Assembly: GCA_944325825.1 (NCBI GenBank)
Contig: CALVBP010000011.1
Location: 1-58,997, forward strand
Direction: 5' to 3'
DNA: 58,997 nt
From: Candidatus Gastranaerophilales bacterium
GTDB taxonomy: Bacteria > Cyanobacteriota > Vampirovibrionia > Gastranaerophilales > Gastranaerophilaceae
Shown here: positions 51,987 to 58,997 of the stretch, in pieces
Numbering within the stretch: the first letter of the stretch is position 1
Layout: each line of letters begins with the position of its first letter
The notes under the pieces: generated by a model
What the model was told of the DNA's origin: nothing
What the model saw: the letters and a program-made list of their open reading frames with translations, nothing else
Databases searched by the model: none
Program-made: the position numbers and the translations under genes

Positions 51987-53341
51987 TATGACACCGCCTT
52001 TCTTTCAGTTTCAGACAGATTTACCGGTGGTTTTTGCTCCGGCTTTTTAGACTTTTCTATACCGAAAACATTCTTTAGAATAAATGGCAGTATCGCGATA
52101 GTAGCCGTTGCTCTCGGATATGACACAATCAAATCCGGCAGCCAGCCGCCAAATTTATCAACAACTGCATTTGTACTGGCAGCATCAAGCATCTCTCCGG
52201 TAATAGGAGTACCAGGAGTAAACAATTCACCATCCATATTATTTTTTTGATAGCATACGTCTTTGACTTCACCGGAAGCTAGCTTTGTTGTTTCGCCCGT
52301 TACCAATGGTATACCAAGTCTTGATTCCGCCCAATCTGAAATAAATATGTTATTCATATCAAATTCAAAAGGTTTACCGTCTTTTGTATGCCATTTATCA
52401 AAATGCAATCGTTCACCATTGACAGCTTTTGTAGATGCAATATCCAAATTAGGATAAACTTCTTTTAATATATCCTCTTTTACGTATTTTAGCGGATAAT
52501 AGCTCACTTTACCCTTATCAACATCTTTTACTGCTATAAACACATTCTGCAAATCAATTGAGGCTTTTTTCCCATCTGTTCTTACCCATTGATTAGGTGA
52601 AATATTTTTAGTTTTTGACAAATCAATATCTGTAAAGAATTTTTGAAGTGTTTTATCTGAAACCTCGGATATATGTTTTGGCTTCGCCACCTTTTTAACA
52701 TCTTTGATATCACGTATAAAATCATTATTCTTATAATCTTTCCATTCCTTCATTGGTTTTATAGTTCCGTCAGGATTTTTAATGGAAGAAATATTGAGAT
52801 GGGGCCATCTTTTTTTAATAGTTGATTCTCTTAAATACTTACCTGCTTCATCAATTACATGGTTATAAGCTTTTGCAAGAGGTTTAATAAATATCAGAGG
52901 AACAATAAATCCCCAAACACCTGAAGAAACGGAGTGGGCTGCTGCATATGCACAGTCTTTTTTGTTTTTGTCCCCCGGAAGAGCCATAATAGTTGCAGGT
53001 CTTAATAATGTACAAATAACAAGTGCCGTACCGGAGTTGATTAATACTTCCTGTTTATTTGTTATTTCCAAAAGCTTACTAAAAGAGCCGCTTTTGAACA
53101 TTTTATCCCAAATATTCCAATCAGCGACTCTTTCTACAAATTTCTTTTTACCAGCTTTTACAGCTTTATCCACAATCTCTTTTTTGCCTTTAAATGATAC
53201 AGAATCATGCGATGTATCCGGCTCCGATGAATGCATGTCATCCGAATATTTTGTATATCTAATTTCACGCGGCAATGTAATATTTGTTGGTTGGGATACC
53301 GTCTGTGAACTTAGATTTTGCGTTGTATGAATCTTCATCAT
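51986..53341 (-). CDS. SFKG-leader membrane protein with a central soluble insert (451 aa)
   Basis: Function not recognised. A Thr/Ser-rich leader carries the box DSVSFKGKKEI (about residues 47-57). Two hydrophobic segments (TALVICTLLRPATIMALPG; GVWGFIVPLIFIKPLA) precede a soluble domain of about 250 residues, and a C-terminal membrane segment (ATIAILPFILKNVFGI) precedes a Pro/Lys-rich tail. Compared with the 229-aa neighbour, the soluble domain looks inserted. Start is uncertain among TTG 53350, ATG 53341 and ATG 53338; 53341 fits the GGAAA site best. Confidence 0.65.
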   Translation of the reverse strand: MMKIHTTQNLSSQTVSQPTNITLPREIRYTKYSDDMHSSEPDTSHDSVSFKGKKEIVDKAVKAGKKKFVERVADWNIWDKMFKSGSFSKLLEITNKQEVLINSGTALVICTLLRPATIMALPGDKNKKDCAYAAAHSVSSGVWGFIVPLIFIKPLAKAYNHVIDEAGKYLRESTIKKRWPHLNISSIKNPDGTIKPMKEWKDYKNNDFIRDIKDVKKVAKPKHISEVSDKTLQKFFTDIDLSKTKNISPNQWVRTDGKKASIDLQNVFIAVKDVDKGKVSYYPLKYVKEDILKEVYPNLDIASTKAVNGERLHFDKWHTKDGKPFEFDMNNIFISDWAESRLGIPLVTGETTKLASGEVKDVCYQKNNMDGELFTPGTPITGEMLDAASTNAVVDKFGGWLPDLIVSYPRATATIAILPFILKNVFGIEKSKKPEQKPPVNLSETERKAVS

Positions 53342-53416
53342 AGTTTCCAATCTAACAATTTAACTAACTGTCTACACATTTATCATAAAACAAAACAAAA
53401 TATTTTTTGCTAGTTG

Positions 53417-53445
53417 TTAACAATTTTGTTACAATTTGGTAAAAT
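53417..53445 (+). promoter_or_regulatory. Sigma-70-type promoter of the 293-aa secreted protein
   Basis: TTAACA (53417-53422), 17-bp spacer, TAAAAT (53440-53445); a TTTTGTTACAAT half-matching dyad lies inside the spacer. Confidence 0.65.
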
Positions 53446-53468
53446 GATGTAAGAGAGCTAATTACAGA

Positions 53469-54350
53469 ATGAAAAAGAATGTAAACAAAACACTTATTAT
53501 AATATTTTTAAGCATGCTTATAACAAATTCCGGGCATGCTTTAGACCTTGATGCAACTGTCGATGATGAAATTCGAAAAAACTATAACCCTAACCAGTTG
53601 ATTGAAGATGTCGGAATAAAAGAAAGTGCTCTTGAAAAAAATTTAAAATCGACAAAGCCGGATGAAACACTTCCAGCTCTCCCCAATATATCAAATTCAA
53701 CAAAAAGCTCGGATGTAAAAAGCGGAAATGTTATAGATATTCCTTCTCCGCCACCGGTCAGCACTAAAAGAGGTAATATTAAAATCCGGAAATGGACAAG
53801 TTTTGACGTTGTCAGCACTTCTGCAATATCAGACTGGCAAGGGGAAGGAACAAAGCTAAGATTTAAAACAAAACAAAATAAATACGGTAAAAACTATGTT
53901 ATACCCGGTTCAACCGTATTTTTAGGCGAAATTATCGATTCTCATCAACCCCAAATCACATGTAACGGAGGGCTGGTTGCTATAGAACTTTACGGGATGA
54001 TTTATAAAGGACAGACCATTCCGGTTAAAGGATATATAACCAGAGCTGATGACAAAAAAATATTTTTTAATAATATCAAAGGAGACAGAACCTACCTTAA
54101 AACGATGTGGAAAAAGGGGAATTGGGGAAGAACATTATTCGGGAAAATGTTTAACTTAACCGTTAACCTCGGCGGAGATGGTTCAACATTTATACTTTCT
54201 CCATTCCCGCTTGCTTACGGAACTCTATGCTTCGGAGTAAATACTCTTATATCTCCCATAACTGCATTTTTCTCAAAAGGCGGACATGTTTCAATACCCG
54301 CAAACAGTAATTTTAGGATAAAGTTAACGGAAGATGCATATATAGATTAA
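53469..54350 (+). CDS. Exported protein of unknown function (293 aa)
   Basis: Signal peptide about residues 1-25 (KTLIIIFLSMLITNSGHA), then a disordered Lys/Asp/Ser/Pro region to about 100, then a beta-rich domain. That domain includes VIPGSTVFLGEIIDSHQP, a pattern that recalls the pore-lining barrel of TrbI/VirB10-like proteins, and a later glycine-rich hydrophobic stretch near 235-265. The VirB10 resemblance is weak and no secretion genes are near. Faces away from the SFKG pair. Confidence 0.6.
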   Translation: MKKNVNKTLIIIFLSMLITNSGHALDLDATVDDEIRKNYNPNQLIEDVGIKESALEKNLKSTKPDETLPALPNISNSTKSSDVKSGNVIDIPSPPPVSTKRGNIKIRKWTSFDVVSTSAISDWQGEGTKLRFKTKQNKYGKNYVIPGSTVFLGEIIDSHQPQITCNGGLVAIELYGMIYKGQTIPVKGYITRADDKKIFFNNIKGDRTYLKTMWKKGNWGRTLFGKMFNLTVNLGGDGSTFILSPFPLAYGTLCFGVNTLISPITAFFSKGGHVSIPANSNFRIKLTEDAYID

Positions 54351-54352
54351 AA

Positions 54353-54381
54353 AATGTCCGGCAGACGTTCTGCCGGACATT
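54353..54381. terminator. Bidirectional terminator hairpin
   Basis: Stem AATGTCCGGCAGA / TCTGCCGGACATT between convergent genes. Confidence 0.82.
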
Positions 54382-54398
54382 CACTTAAAATAAAGCTA

Positions 54399-55502
54399 CT
54401 AGAGTTTTTCAAGTTCTTCACATAAAGCTTTCAATTCTCTTATTGATAAATTTTCAATAAGCCCTTTAATTGCTTCCGGGTTGCTTCTTGTCCTATTTTC
54501 AAAGAAAAGCCCCGGCGTAAAATTTGCTAAGAATTTTTTCCGCTCAATTTGCATATCCTTAGATTCAAGAATATTGTTTAGAGCTTTTTCAAGTTTCTTA
54601 GGATGATTATTCCAATATTCATAAACAGTAGAACTCATTTCCCTTCGCATTTCTTCGCCGTATTCTTCTTTTTTGAGTTGAGCTCTTGTCCTATGCCCAT
54701 CAATCTCTACGGTATCTCGAATTATTGTAGATTCCTCTCTTACAACGTCTCTTGTATACGCACCGTCATCGCGTACAGTAGCTCTAGTCCTGGCCCCCTC
54801 GTGAACTACAACAGCTCTTGTAAAATCGCTTTCATTATGTACGACATCACGAGTAAACTCAGATTCTGAGTAGACAGCAGATCTCGTTCTTGAGCCCTCT
54901 CTGGAAATATCGGAAGCGAGTTCTTTTACTGCGCCATCCAACGCTTCTTTTAAAGCATTTATATCACCTTTGCATTCCTCAATCTTTGCATCAATAAATT
55001 CTCTTGTCAGTCCGAAATTTATATACATATCAATGAAACCTTTTGTTATATTTCGATTTACATCGTTTAAATTTGTACTGCGTAGAGTTTGCATATCCTG
55101 CTTACAATCTTCAGTCCATTCCTTAATGGCATCTTTCCAAACATTATAAGCAGCATCTTTCCCACCATAGTTTTTTGCCTCAAAATCTTCAGGTCTTGGG
55201 AAGGAGGTATAATCCGGCACGTACGGAGAAGTAGGGAAGTCGCTGTTAAATATTCTTACTGCATCTTTTACTTCGTTCAAGGAACGAGTCGCTAATTCAT
55301 TAGCATGCTCTCGATCGCTCCGTTTAAAAGATTCAAAATTGAGTTTTGGCGGTTCATTTTTTGGCTGTGCTACATTACCTTCTTGTATTTCTCCCGAAAA
55401 TACCGGCATGTTAGCCAAATTGTCCGATGGAACAGTATTTCGTTGGGTATTATCCAATACCTTATACCCCATATTGTTTGAAATAGATTCTGCCATAAAC
55501 AC
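54399..55502 (-). CDS. Hendecad-repeat protein (367 aa)
   Basis: Function not recognised. Residues 1-60 are polar with a VFSGE box at 34-38. Residues 60-200 are helical. Residues 202-278 consist of seven exact 11-residue repeats with consensus E-x-x-x-T-R-x-x-V-x-x. The tail to 367 is helical, ending KALCEELEKL. Unbroken 11-mers form right-handed coiled-coil stalks or amphipathic surface helices in other proteins. No signal peptide. AAAGGAG lies 5 bp before the ATG. Confidence 0.75.
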   Translation of the reverse strand: MFMAESISNNMGYKVLDNTQRNTVPSDNLANMPVFSGEIQEGNVAQPKNEPPKLNFESFKRSDREHANELATRSLNEVKDAVRIFNSDFPTSPYVPDYTSFPRPEDFEAKNYGGKDAAYNVWKDAIKEWTEDCKQDMQTLRSTNLNDVNRNITKGFIDMYINFGLTREFIDAKIEECKGDINALKEALDGAVKELASDISREGSRTRSAVYSESEFTRDVVHNESDFTRAVVVHEGARTRATVRDDGAYTRDVVREESTIIRDTVEIDGHRTRAQLKKEEYGEEMRREMSSTVYEYWNNHPKKLEKALNNILESKDMQIERKKFLANFTPGLFFENRTRSNPEAIKGLIENLSIRELKALCEELEKL

Positions 55503-55558
55503 TCCTTTCTTTTATTGTTAATGTAATATATGGTATCTACAGACTTTTAAACCTTCTC

Positions 55559-55582
55559 GCAACACAATACCTATTATGTTGC
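55559..55582 (+). repeat. 24-bp imperfect palindrome, left copy
   Basis: GCAACACAATAC then CTATTATGTTGC: arms pair at 10 of 12 positions around an asymmetric CC centre. The exact reverse complement occurs at 56207-56230. Confidence 0.75.
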
Positions 55583-56206
55583 AGGAGTAAAGGAGATATT
55601 TATACGGGAAATTCCCCTCTTCTTCCAGGGAGGGAAGAAGCTGTTCTTAAGCGATACCGAAAGTTACAGCTTCGACTTGGGTTACTTTCAAACGGATATT
55701 CTTACCCGATATGCATCCGGTGAATAATTTGTAAGTTTATTCTTGAGCATTTCTTTCTTTTTTTTGCGATGAAAAAAGAAAGAAACGCTCCCAAAGAAAG
55801 AAAAACCCGCATTGCTGAATTTTTCTGACGAAAAATTCTTATAAAACTTTTTTCTTGAATAAAGTAATGAAAGATTAATCCGACCTTCACGGAGCGAACA
55901 ATCAATGTTAGCGAAACAGCAACAAAACGGGTGTTGTTTGAGCGTTAGCGAGTTCACCCGTTCTGGTTGAGCTTTACAATTGATTAGTGAGTGGAGTTCA
56001 GGTCGGGAGTTTCTTTGCGCCGCGTTTCTTTGCTCTCAAAGAAATGCGGCTATATTACATCTATAACTGTTTTGTAACTTTATACTTGTATATTTCTTTC
56101 CCTTTGTATCACATTTTCTGATTAGAATTATTAATTTATGTAACAATTTTTATTTAGAGTCTAAAGTTTTTTTATAAAATGCCGTATAAGAAATTGTACA
56201 AAACGT
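55583..56206. other. Non-coding segment between inverted palindromes
   Basis: 624 bp with no convincing gene. Contains a 14-bp stem hairpin TTTCTTTCTTTTTT / AAAAAAGAAAGAAA (about 55748-55785), a second one GCCGC-TTTCTTTG / CAAAGAAA-GCGGC (about 56019-56051), and AT-rich promoter-like sequence at 56070-56145 (TTTTGTAAC, later TTATGTAAC) pointing right. Confidence 0.5.
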
Positions 56207-56237
56207 GCAACATAATAGGTATTGTGTTGCACGTTTT
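56200..56237 (-). terminator. Terminator hairpin after the membrane glycosyltransferase
   Basis: Arms AAAACGTGCAACA / TGTTGCACGTTTT, 43 bp after the stop codon at 56280. Confidence 0.65.
56207..56230 (-). repeat. 24-bp imperfect palindrome, right copy
   Basis: Exact reverse complement of 55559-55582. Here it is embedded in longer pairing arms AAAACGT / ACGTTTT, so it also works as the terminator of the glycosyltransferase gene. Confidence 0.75.
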
Positions 56238-56279
56238 GTTTTTTTTAGAATATTACTGAATTTTAGATGCTAAATAAAA

Positions 56280-57788
56280 TCAAAATAAATTTACAACATT
56301 CTGCTGTTCAAATCTTGGGCAAGTATTCCAAACCAGAGTGGGTATTATATCCCCAGGAGTTCTACCCTGGAATTGGCAATTACAGCAGCCTTTAATCATG
56401 TTTGTAGAGCCATCTACAACAGGCTGAAAATACTTGCAGCATTGGCACACCTTAAGTGTCAAACCATAGTCTGCAAGCTTGGTTGTTAACTCCTTTATTG
56501 CATCAATCATACGTAAATGATTATTTTTAGTTGTATAAGTTTTCCCTTTATTAATAAATTTTACCCTTGCTAAACCATCATCAGATATTAATTCTAACTG
56601 ACAGGCAAACTCTCTGGTTCCATCTGTTACAATAACATTAGTTACCATTTTCTCTATATTATGTTTTCTTGTAGTTGCTTTTATAATATTTCTGATTCCT
56701 CTTACCGGCGGGAAATTGTGTGACATCTTGGCGATTGAGAGTAGCGGATACATAAACAAATATGCATATTCTTTTGTGTAAAGCTTTGAATTAAGCAAGC
56801 TTACAAAAAATGCTATTGTTAGCAGTATAGCTGTTATAAGAATTGTGGAATAACCTACCCAAAATGGAAACACATAAGAATGTCTTAAAATTAACAGATA
56901 TATTAAAATACAGGTCAGCCAATTTGGAGCAGCTAATGAAAAAACGAATTCTTGGGTCGTAAAATTTGGAGTTTTAGTTAAATTCGCCCAGAAAATATTC
57001 ATTCTCTTTGACAGAGATGGGATTCTGTAATCAAAATTATCAATTACCGTATAGACTTTTAAATCTTCCACAAAAGCAACCGAGATTCTTTCTTTCGCTA
57101 ATTTCAGCGTGTACAGAACCTCAGATATTAAATTCTGAAACTCAAAAGAACCTATTCTGTTTAACAAAGATTTCTTAATTACGAAAGAATCTGTATTAAT
57201 AATATTTGTTAAACCCATTCGAGTTCTTGTCGCATAGATAAATTTAGAGCAATAGCGTGAGTATGCAGATTTAACATTTTCCCAGAAAGTTAGCTTATCA
57301 CCTTTAGGGAAATAATTAACCATAGGATTAATTACATCATATTTTGTCAAATAGTAATTTGCGTTCGTAAGAAAATCTGAATCAACATAATTATTGGAAT
57401 CAAGAAATACATATGCATCCAAGTCTCTTATATCATGTAGCTTCTCTGCAATTATTGAGTAGGCTTGGCTCTTACCGACAGGCTCCATGTTATTAATATT
57501 AATTACATTAACATTTAAATCACTTTGAAGTGTTACTTCCGAAATACTTTCACATTTATCAAGTATTGTATAAATTGTATAATTTTGCTTCGGATAAGTT
57601 TGATTTTTAAGCTGTTTAATCAAATTTTCCAGAGTATCTGCTTGACCTGTTGCATAAATTACGACACAAAGATTGGCATCTTTTGGTGTATATTTATCCC
57701 TAATCTTGCGGGATGATTTCATAGATACCGCAGCTAAAATTATAAAATAAATAGTAAAAACAGTAATATAGATGTATAAAAATATCAT
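56280..57788 (-). CDS. Membrane GT2 glycosyltransferase with C-terminal Cys-rich domain (502 aa)
   Basis: One N-terminal membrane helix, then a GT-A domain (ICVVIYATGQADTLE-like start; FLDSNNYVDSDF in place of the usual DxD region near 120), and two to three membrane helices near 295-365. This is the layout of processive or lipid-linked transferases. A C-terminal 120-residue extension holds clustered Cys: CQCCKYF, GCCNCQF and WNTCPRF, probably a zinc site. The first Asp motif is altered (DSNN), so donor use may differ. Transcribed alone. Confidence 0.78.
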   Translation of the reverse strand: MIFLYIYITVFTIYFIILAAVSMKSSRKIRDKYTPKDANLCVVIYATGQADTLENLIKQLKNQTYPKQNYTIYTILDKCESISEVTLQSDLNVNVININNMEPVGKSQAYSIIAEKLHDIRDLDAYVFLDSNNYVDSDFLTNANYYLTKYDVINPMVNYFPKGDKLTFWENVKSAYSRYCSKFIYATRTRMGLTNIINTDSFVIKKSLLNRIGSFEFQNLISEVLYTLKLAKERISVAFVEDLKVYTVIDNFDYRIPSLSKRMNIFWANLTKTPNFTTQEFVFSLAAPNWLTCILIYLLILRHSYVFPFWVGYSTILITAILLTIAFFVSLLNSKLYTKEYAYLFMYPLLSIAKMSHNFPPVRGIRNIIKATTRKHNIEKMVTNVIVTDGTREFACQLELISDDGLARVKFINKGKTYTTKNNHLRMIDAIKELTTKLADYGLTLKVCQCCKYFQPVVDGSTNMIKGCCNCQFQGRTPGDIIPTLVWNTCPRFEQQNVVNLF

Positions 57789-57890
57789 TGTAACAGTCTC
57801 CGAAAAAAGTGTACTCTAAATATAATTAAAAATCCAGAGGTACGATAAGGTAAGGTAAAATAATGAGTTTAAAATAAAAAGAAAAAAGAC

Positions 57891-57919
57891 TTGATTTAAA
57901 AAAATGTCCATGATAAATT
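57891..57919 (+). promoter_or_regulatory. Promoter of tRNA-Ile
   Basis: TTGATT (57891-57896), 17-bp spacer, TAAATT (57914-57919). Confidence 0.65.
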
Positions 57920-57947
57920 AAATCTTGCGTAAAGACACTAGCGAGGT

Positions 57948-58021
<74 letters not shown>

Positions 58022-58025
58022 GATT

Positions 58026-58056
58026 AAAAAAGACAGGTCATGTACCTGTCTTTTTT
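58026..58056 (+). terminator. Terminator of tRNA-Ile
   Basis: Stem AAAAAAGACAGGT / ACCTGTCTTTTTT. Confidence 0.9.
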
Positions 58057-58206
58057 AATTAATACCACTTAGAAGGTAAAGCAATCGCACTTACAAAATA
58101 CAAACTCAAAGAGCAAGGTCAGAAGTGCTCAAAAATTTTCTACAACGTTCAAAAATAAATTTCAGCCTGCAAAAATTCATTTACCCCTACTTACATACAT
58201 TTACCC

Positions 58207-58240
58207 CAAAATACAACACAACTTCATTGTGTCGTATTTT
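58207..58240. terminator. Hairpin upstream of hipB
   Basis: AAAATACAACACAA / TTGTGTCGTATTTT, one mismatch; could insulate the toxin-antitoxin operon from upstream transcription. Confidence 0.55.
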
Positions 58241-58254
58241 ACTCGCAATAAAAT

Positions 58255-58312
58255 AGATAATATATTATCTAAATATTGACTTTTTACTAAAAATAGTATA
58301 ATATATTATCTA
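58255..58312 (+). promoter_or_regulatory. hipBA promoter with two palindromic operators
   Basis: Operator 1 is the perfect palindrome AGATAATATATTATCT (58255-58270). TTGACT (58275-58280) and TATAAT/TAATAT (58296-58303) form the promoter. Operator 2 (ATAATATATTATCT, 58298-58311) overlaps the -10 and reaches the start codon. This is the autorepressor layout of HipB-type antitoxins and implies a leader of almost no length. Confidence 0.75.
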
Positions 58313-58590
58313 TGAATGATTTTTTATTTAATCCTAAAACTCCCAATGAAATCGCAAAAGAACTGGTTGGGAAAATTAAGCAGTACAGGAAAAAGCTTAA
58401 GGTTTCTCAAACTCAACTTGCAACTAAATCAGGTGTTAGTCTTGGTTCTATTAAAAGGTTTGAGTCCAAGTATGAAATTTCTCTCAATTCTTTTATAAAA
58501 ATCTTAATCGCTCTTAATTTAGAGCATGATTTAGAAAATTTATTTTTGCAAAAAAGCTACAACTCAATTGATGAGGTTATAAATGGATAA
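58312..58590 (+). CDS. hipB: HipB-like XRE antitoxin (92 aa)
   Basis: Helix-turn-helix SQTQLATKSGVSLGSIKRFE (about residues 33-52) in a small protein that should bind the paired palindromes and neutralise HipA. Its stop overlaps the next start by 8 bp (ATGGATAA), coupling toxin translation to antitoxin translation. Confidence 0.85.
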   Translation: MNDFLFNPKTPNEIAKELVGKIKQYRKKLKVSQTQLATKSGVSLGSIKRFESKYEISLNSFIKILIALNLEHDLENLFLQKSYNSIDEVING

Positions 58591-58997
58591 CTATAAATAT
58601 TTAAAAGTTTTTTATAACGATATTTTAGTTGGAACTCTTGCAAAAACACCTGAAAGAGTTGTTGCTTTTGAATATGATTCAGATTGGTTAAATAATGGGT
58701 TTAGCATATCCCCCTTTAGTTTACCGCTCATCAAGAAAGTTTTTATTCCAAAATATGACCATTTTGGCGGATTATTTGGAGCTTTTAATGACAGTTTGCC
58801 TGATGGTTGGGGGCGATTGCTTGTTGACAGATTATTTTTGAAAAATAAAATTAACCCTGTAGAAATAGATAACCTCAATCGACTTGCTATTGTTCAGGAA
58901 AGCGGAATGGGGGCTTTAATTTATAAACCTGAGCATAGATTTGAATCAGAAAATAGCATTAGTGATTATGATATTCTTGCACAAGAGTGTTCAAAAA
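58583..58997 (+). CDS. hipA: HipA-like toxin kinase, N-terminal part (runs off the window)
   Basis: The 138 visible codons show the HipA N1 subdomain: LKVFYNDILVGTLAKTPERVVAFEYD, then FSLPLIKK, GLFGAFNDSLPDGWGRLL and AIVQESGMGALIY. Serine/threonine kinases of this family phosphorylate glutamyl-tRNA synthetase or other translation factors. The kinase core is beyond the window. Confidence 0.88.
   Translation, partial: MDNYKYLKVFYNDILVGTLAKTPERVVAFEYDSDWLNNGFSISPFSLPLIKKVFIPKYDHFGGLFGAFNDSLPDGWGRLLVDRLFLKNKINPVEIDNLNRLAIVQESGMGALIYKPEHRFESENSISDYDILAQECSK

Noticed and set aside
53469-54350. VirB10/TrbI secretion component
   Set aside because: Only a short IPGSTVFLGE-like stretch resembles it; no TonB-like helix at the N-terminus, correct length or neighbouring secretion genes.
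55688-55957. 89- and 67-aa ORFs in the non-coding segment
   Set aside because: They cross a 14-bp stem hairpin, have no ribosome site and have Phe/Lys/Ser-rich low-complexity sequence.

Overview
The window is low-GC DNA from a diderm (Gram-negative-type) bacterium. Lipopolysaccharide genes (gmhA, lptB, an lptF/G-type permease), type IV pilin-like proteins, a membrane pyrophosphatase, a biotin-dependent decarboxylase operon and several secreted proteins with an N-terminal SFKG box fit best, from memory, with an uncultured gut member of the Vampirovibrionia (Melainabacteria, order Gastranaerophilales). That placement is inference; no rRNA gene is present.

Layout. 1-731: start of a membrane pyrophosphatase. 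1.0-9.1 kb: an accessory zone of coiled-coil genes between near-identical 160-bp direct repeats. It holds two divergent paralogues with a serine recombinase of DNA-invertase type between them, two more coiled-coil genes and tRNA-Leu. 9.2-19.7 kb: two pilin-like genes, gmhA, a UDP-xylose-synthase-like gene, pyk, a LysM protein, tRNA-Pro with a broken copy beside it, a YkgJ-like protein, an MFS exporter, flavodoxin plus iron alcohol dehydrogenase behind a MerR-type promoter, and a GNAT-like protein. 19.7-24.2 kb: tRNA-Glu, tRNA-Gln, another orphan protein, then lptB, an lptF/G permease and a phosphodiester glycosidase. 24.2-28.1 kb: a long phosphohexomutase and rplJL with an L10-type leader. 28.1-37.6 kb: two glycosyltransferases, an orphan 384-aa protein, radical SAM, AI-2E-type permease, a lone ABC ATPase, a TPR protein and MgtC. 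37.6-47.2 kb: housekeeping (acetyltransferase, dGTPase, lipoyl transferase, rlmD, dnaQ-like, trxA, gyrA, ilvC) and a CDPC-repeat secreted protein. 47.2-51.2 kb: birA-oadG-oadA-oadB. 51.3-56.3 kb: two SFKG membrane proteins, a secreted protein, a hendecad-repeat protein and a 672-bp non-coding segment bounded by inverted 24-bp palindromes. 56.3-59.0 kb: a membrane glycosyltransferase, tRNA-Ile and the start of a hipBA toxin-antitoxin pair.

Two signals look newest. First, a 27-bp perfect inverted repeat covers the ribosome-binding site and first codons of the two divergent paralogues and encloses the recombinase, as expected for a self-inverting expression switch. Second, a promoter of about 70 bp (a TTTTGT-W-ACAAAA dyad, a -35-like hexamer, and a 19-bp core TACTTTATATATATGTAAG at nearly constant spacing) occurs five times. 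It precedes three orphan genes and two short transcripts that end at rho-independent terminators and look like small RNAs, which suggests one regulon joining orphan proteins with sRNAs.

All calls are from reading the sequence; family names rest on recognised motifs and no database search was run.
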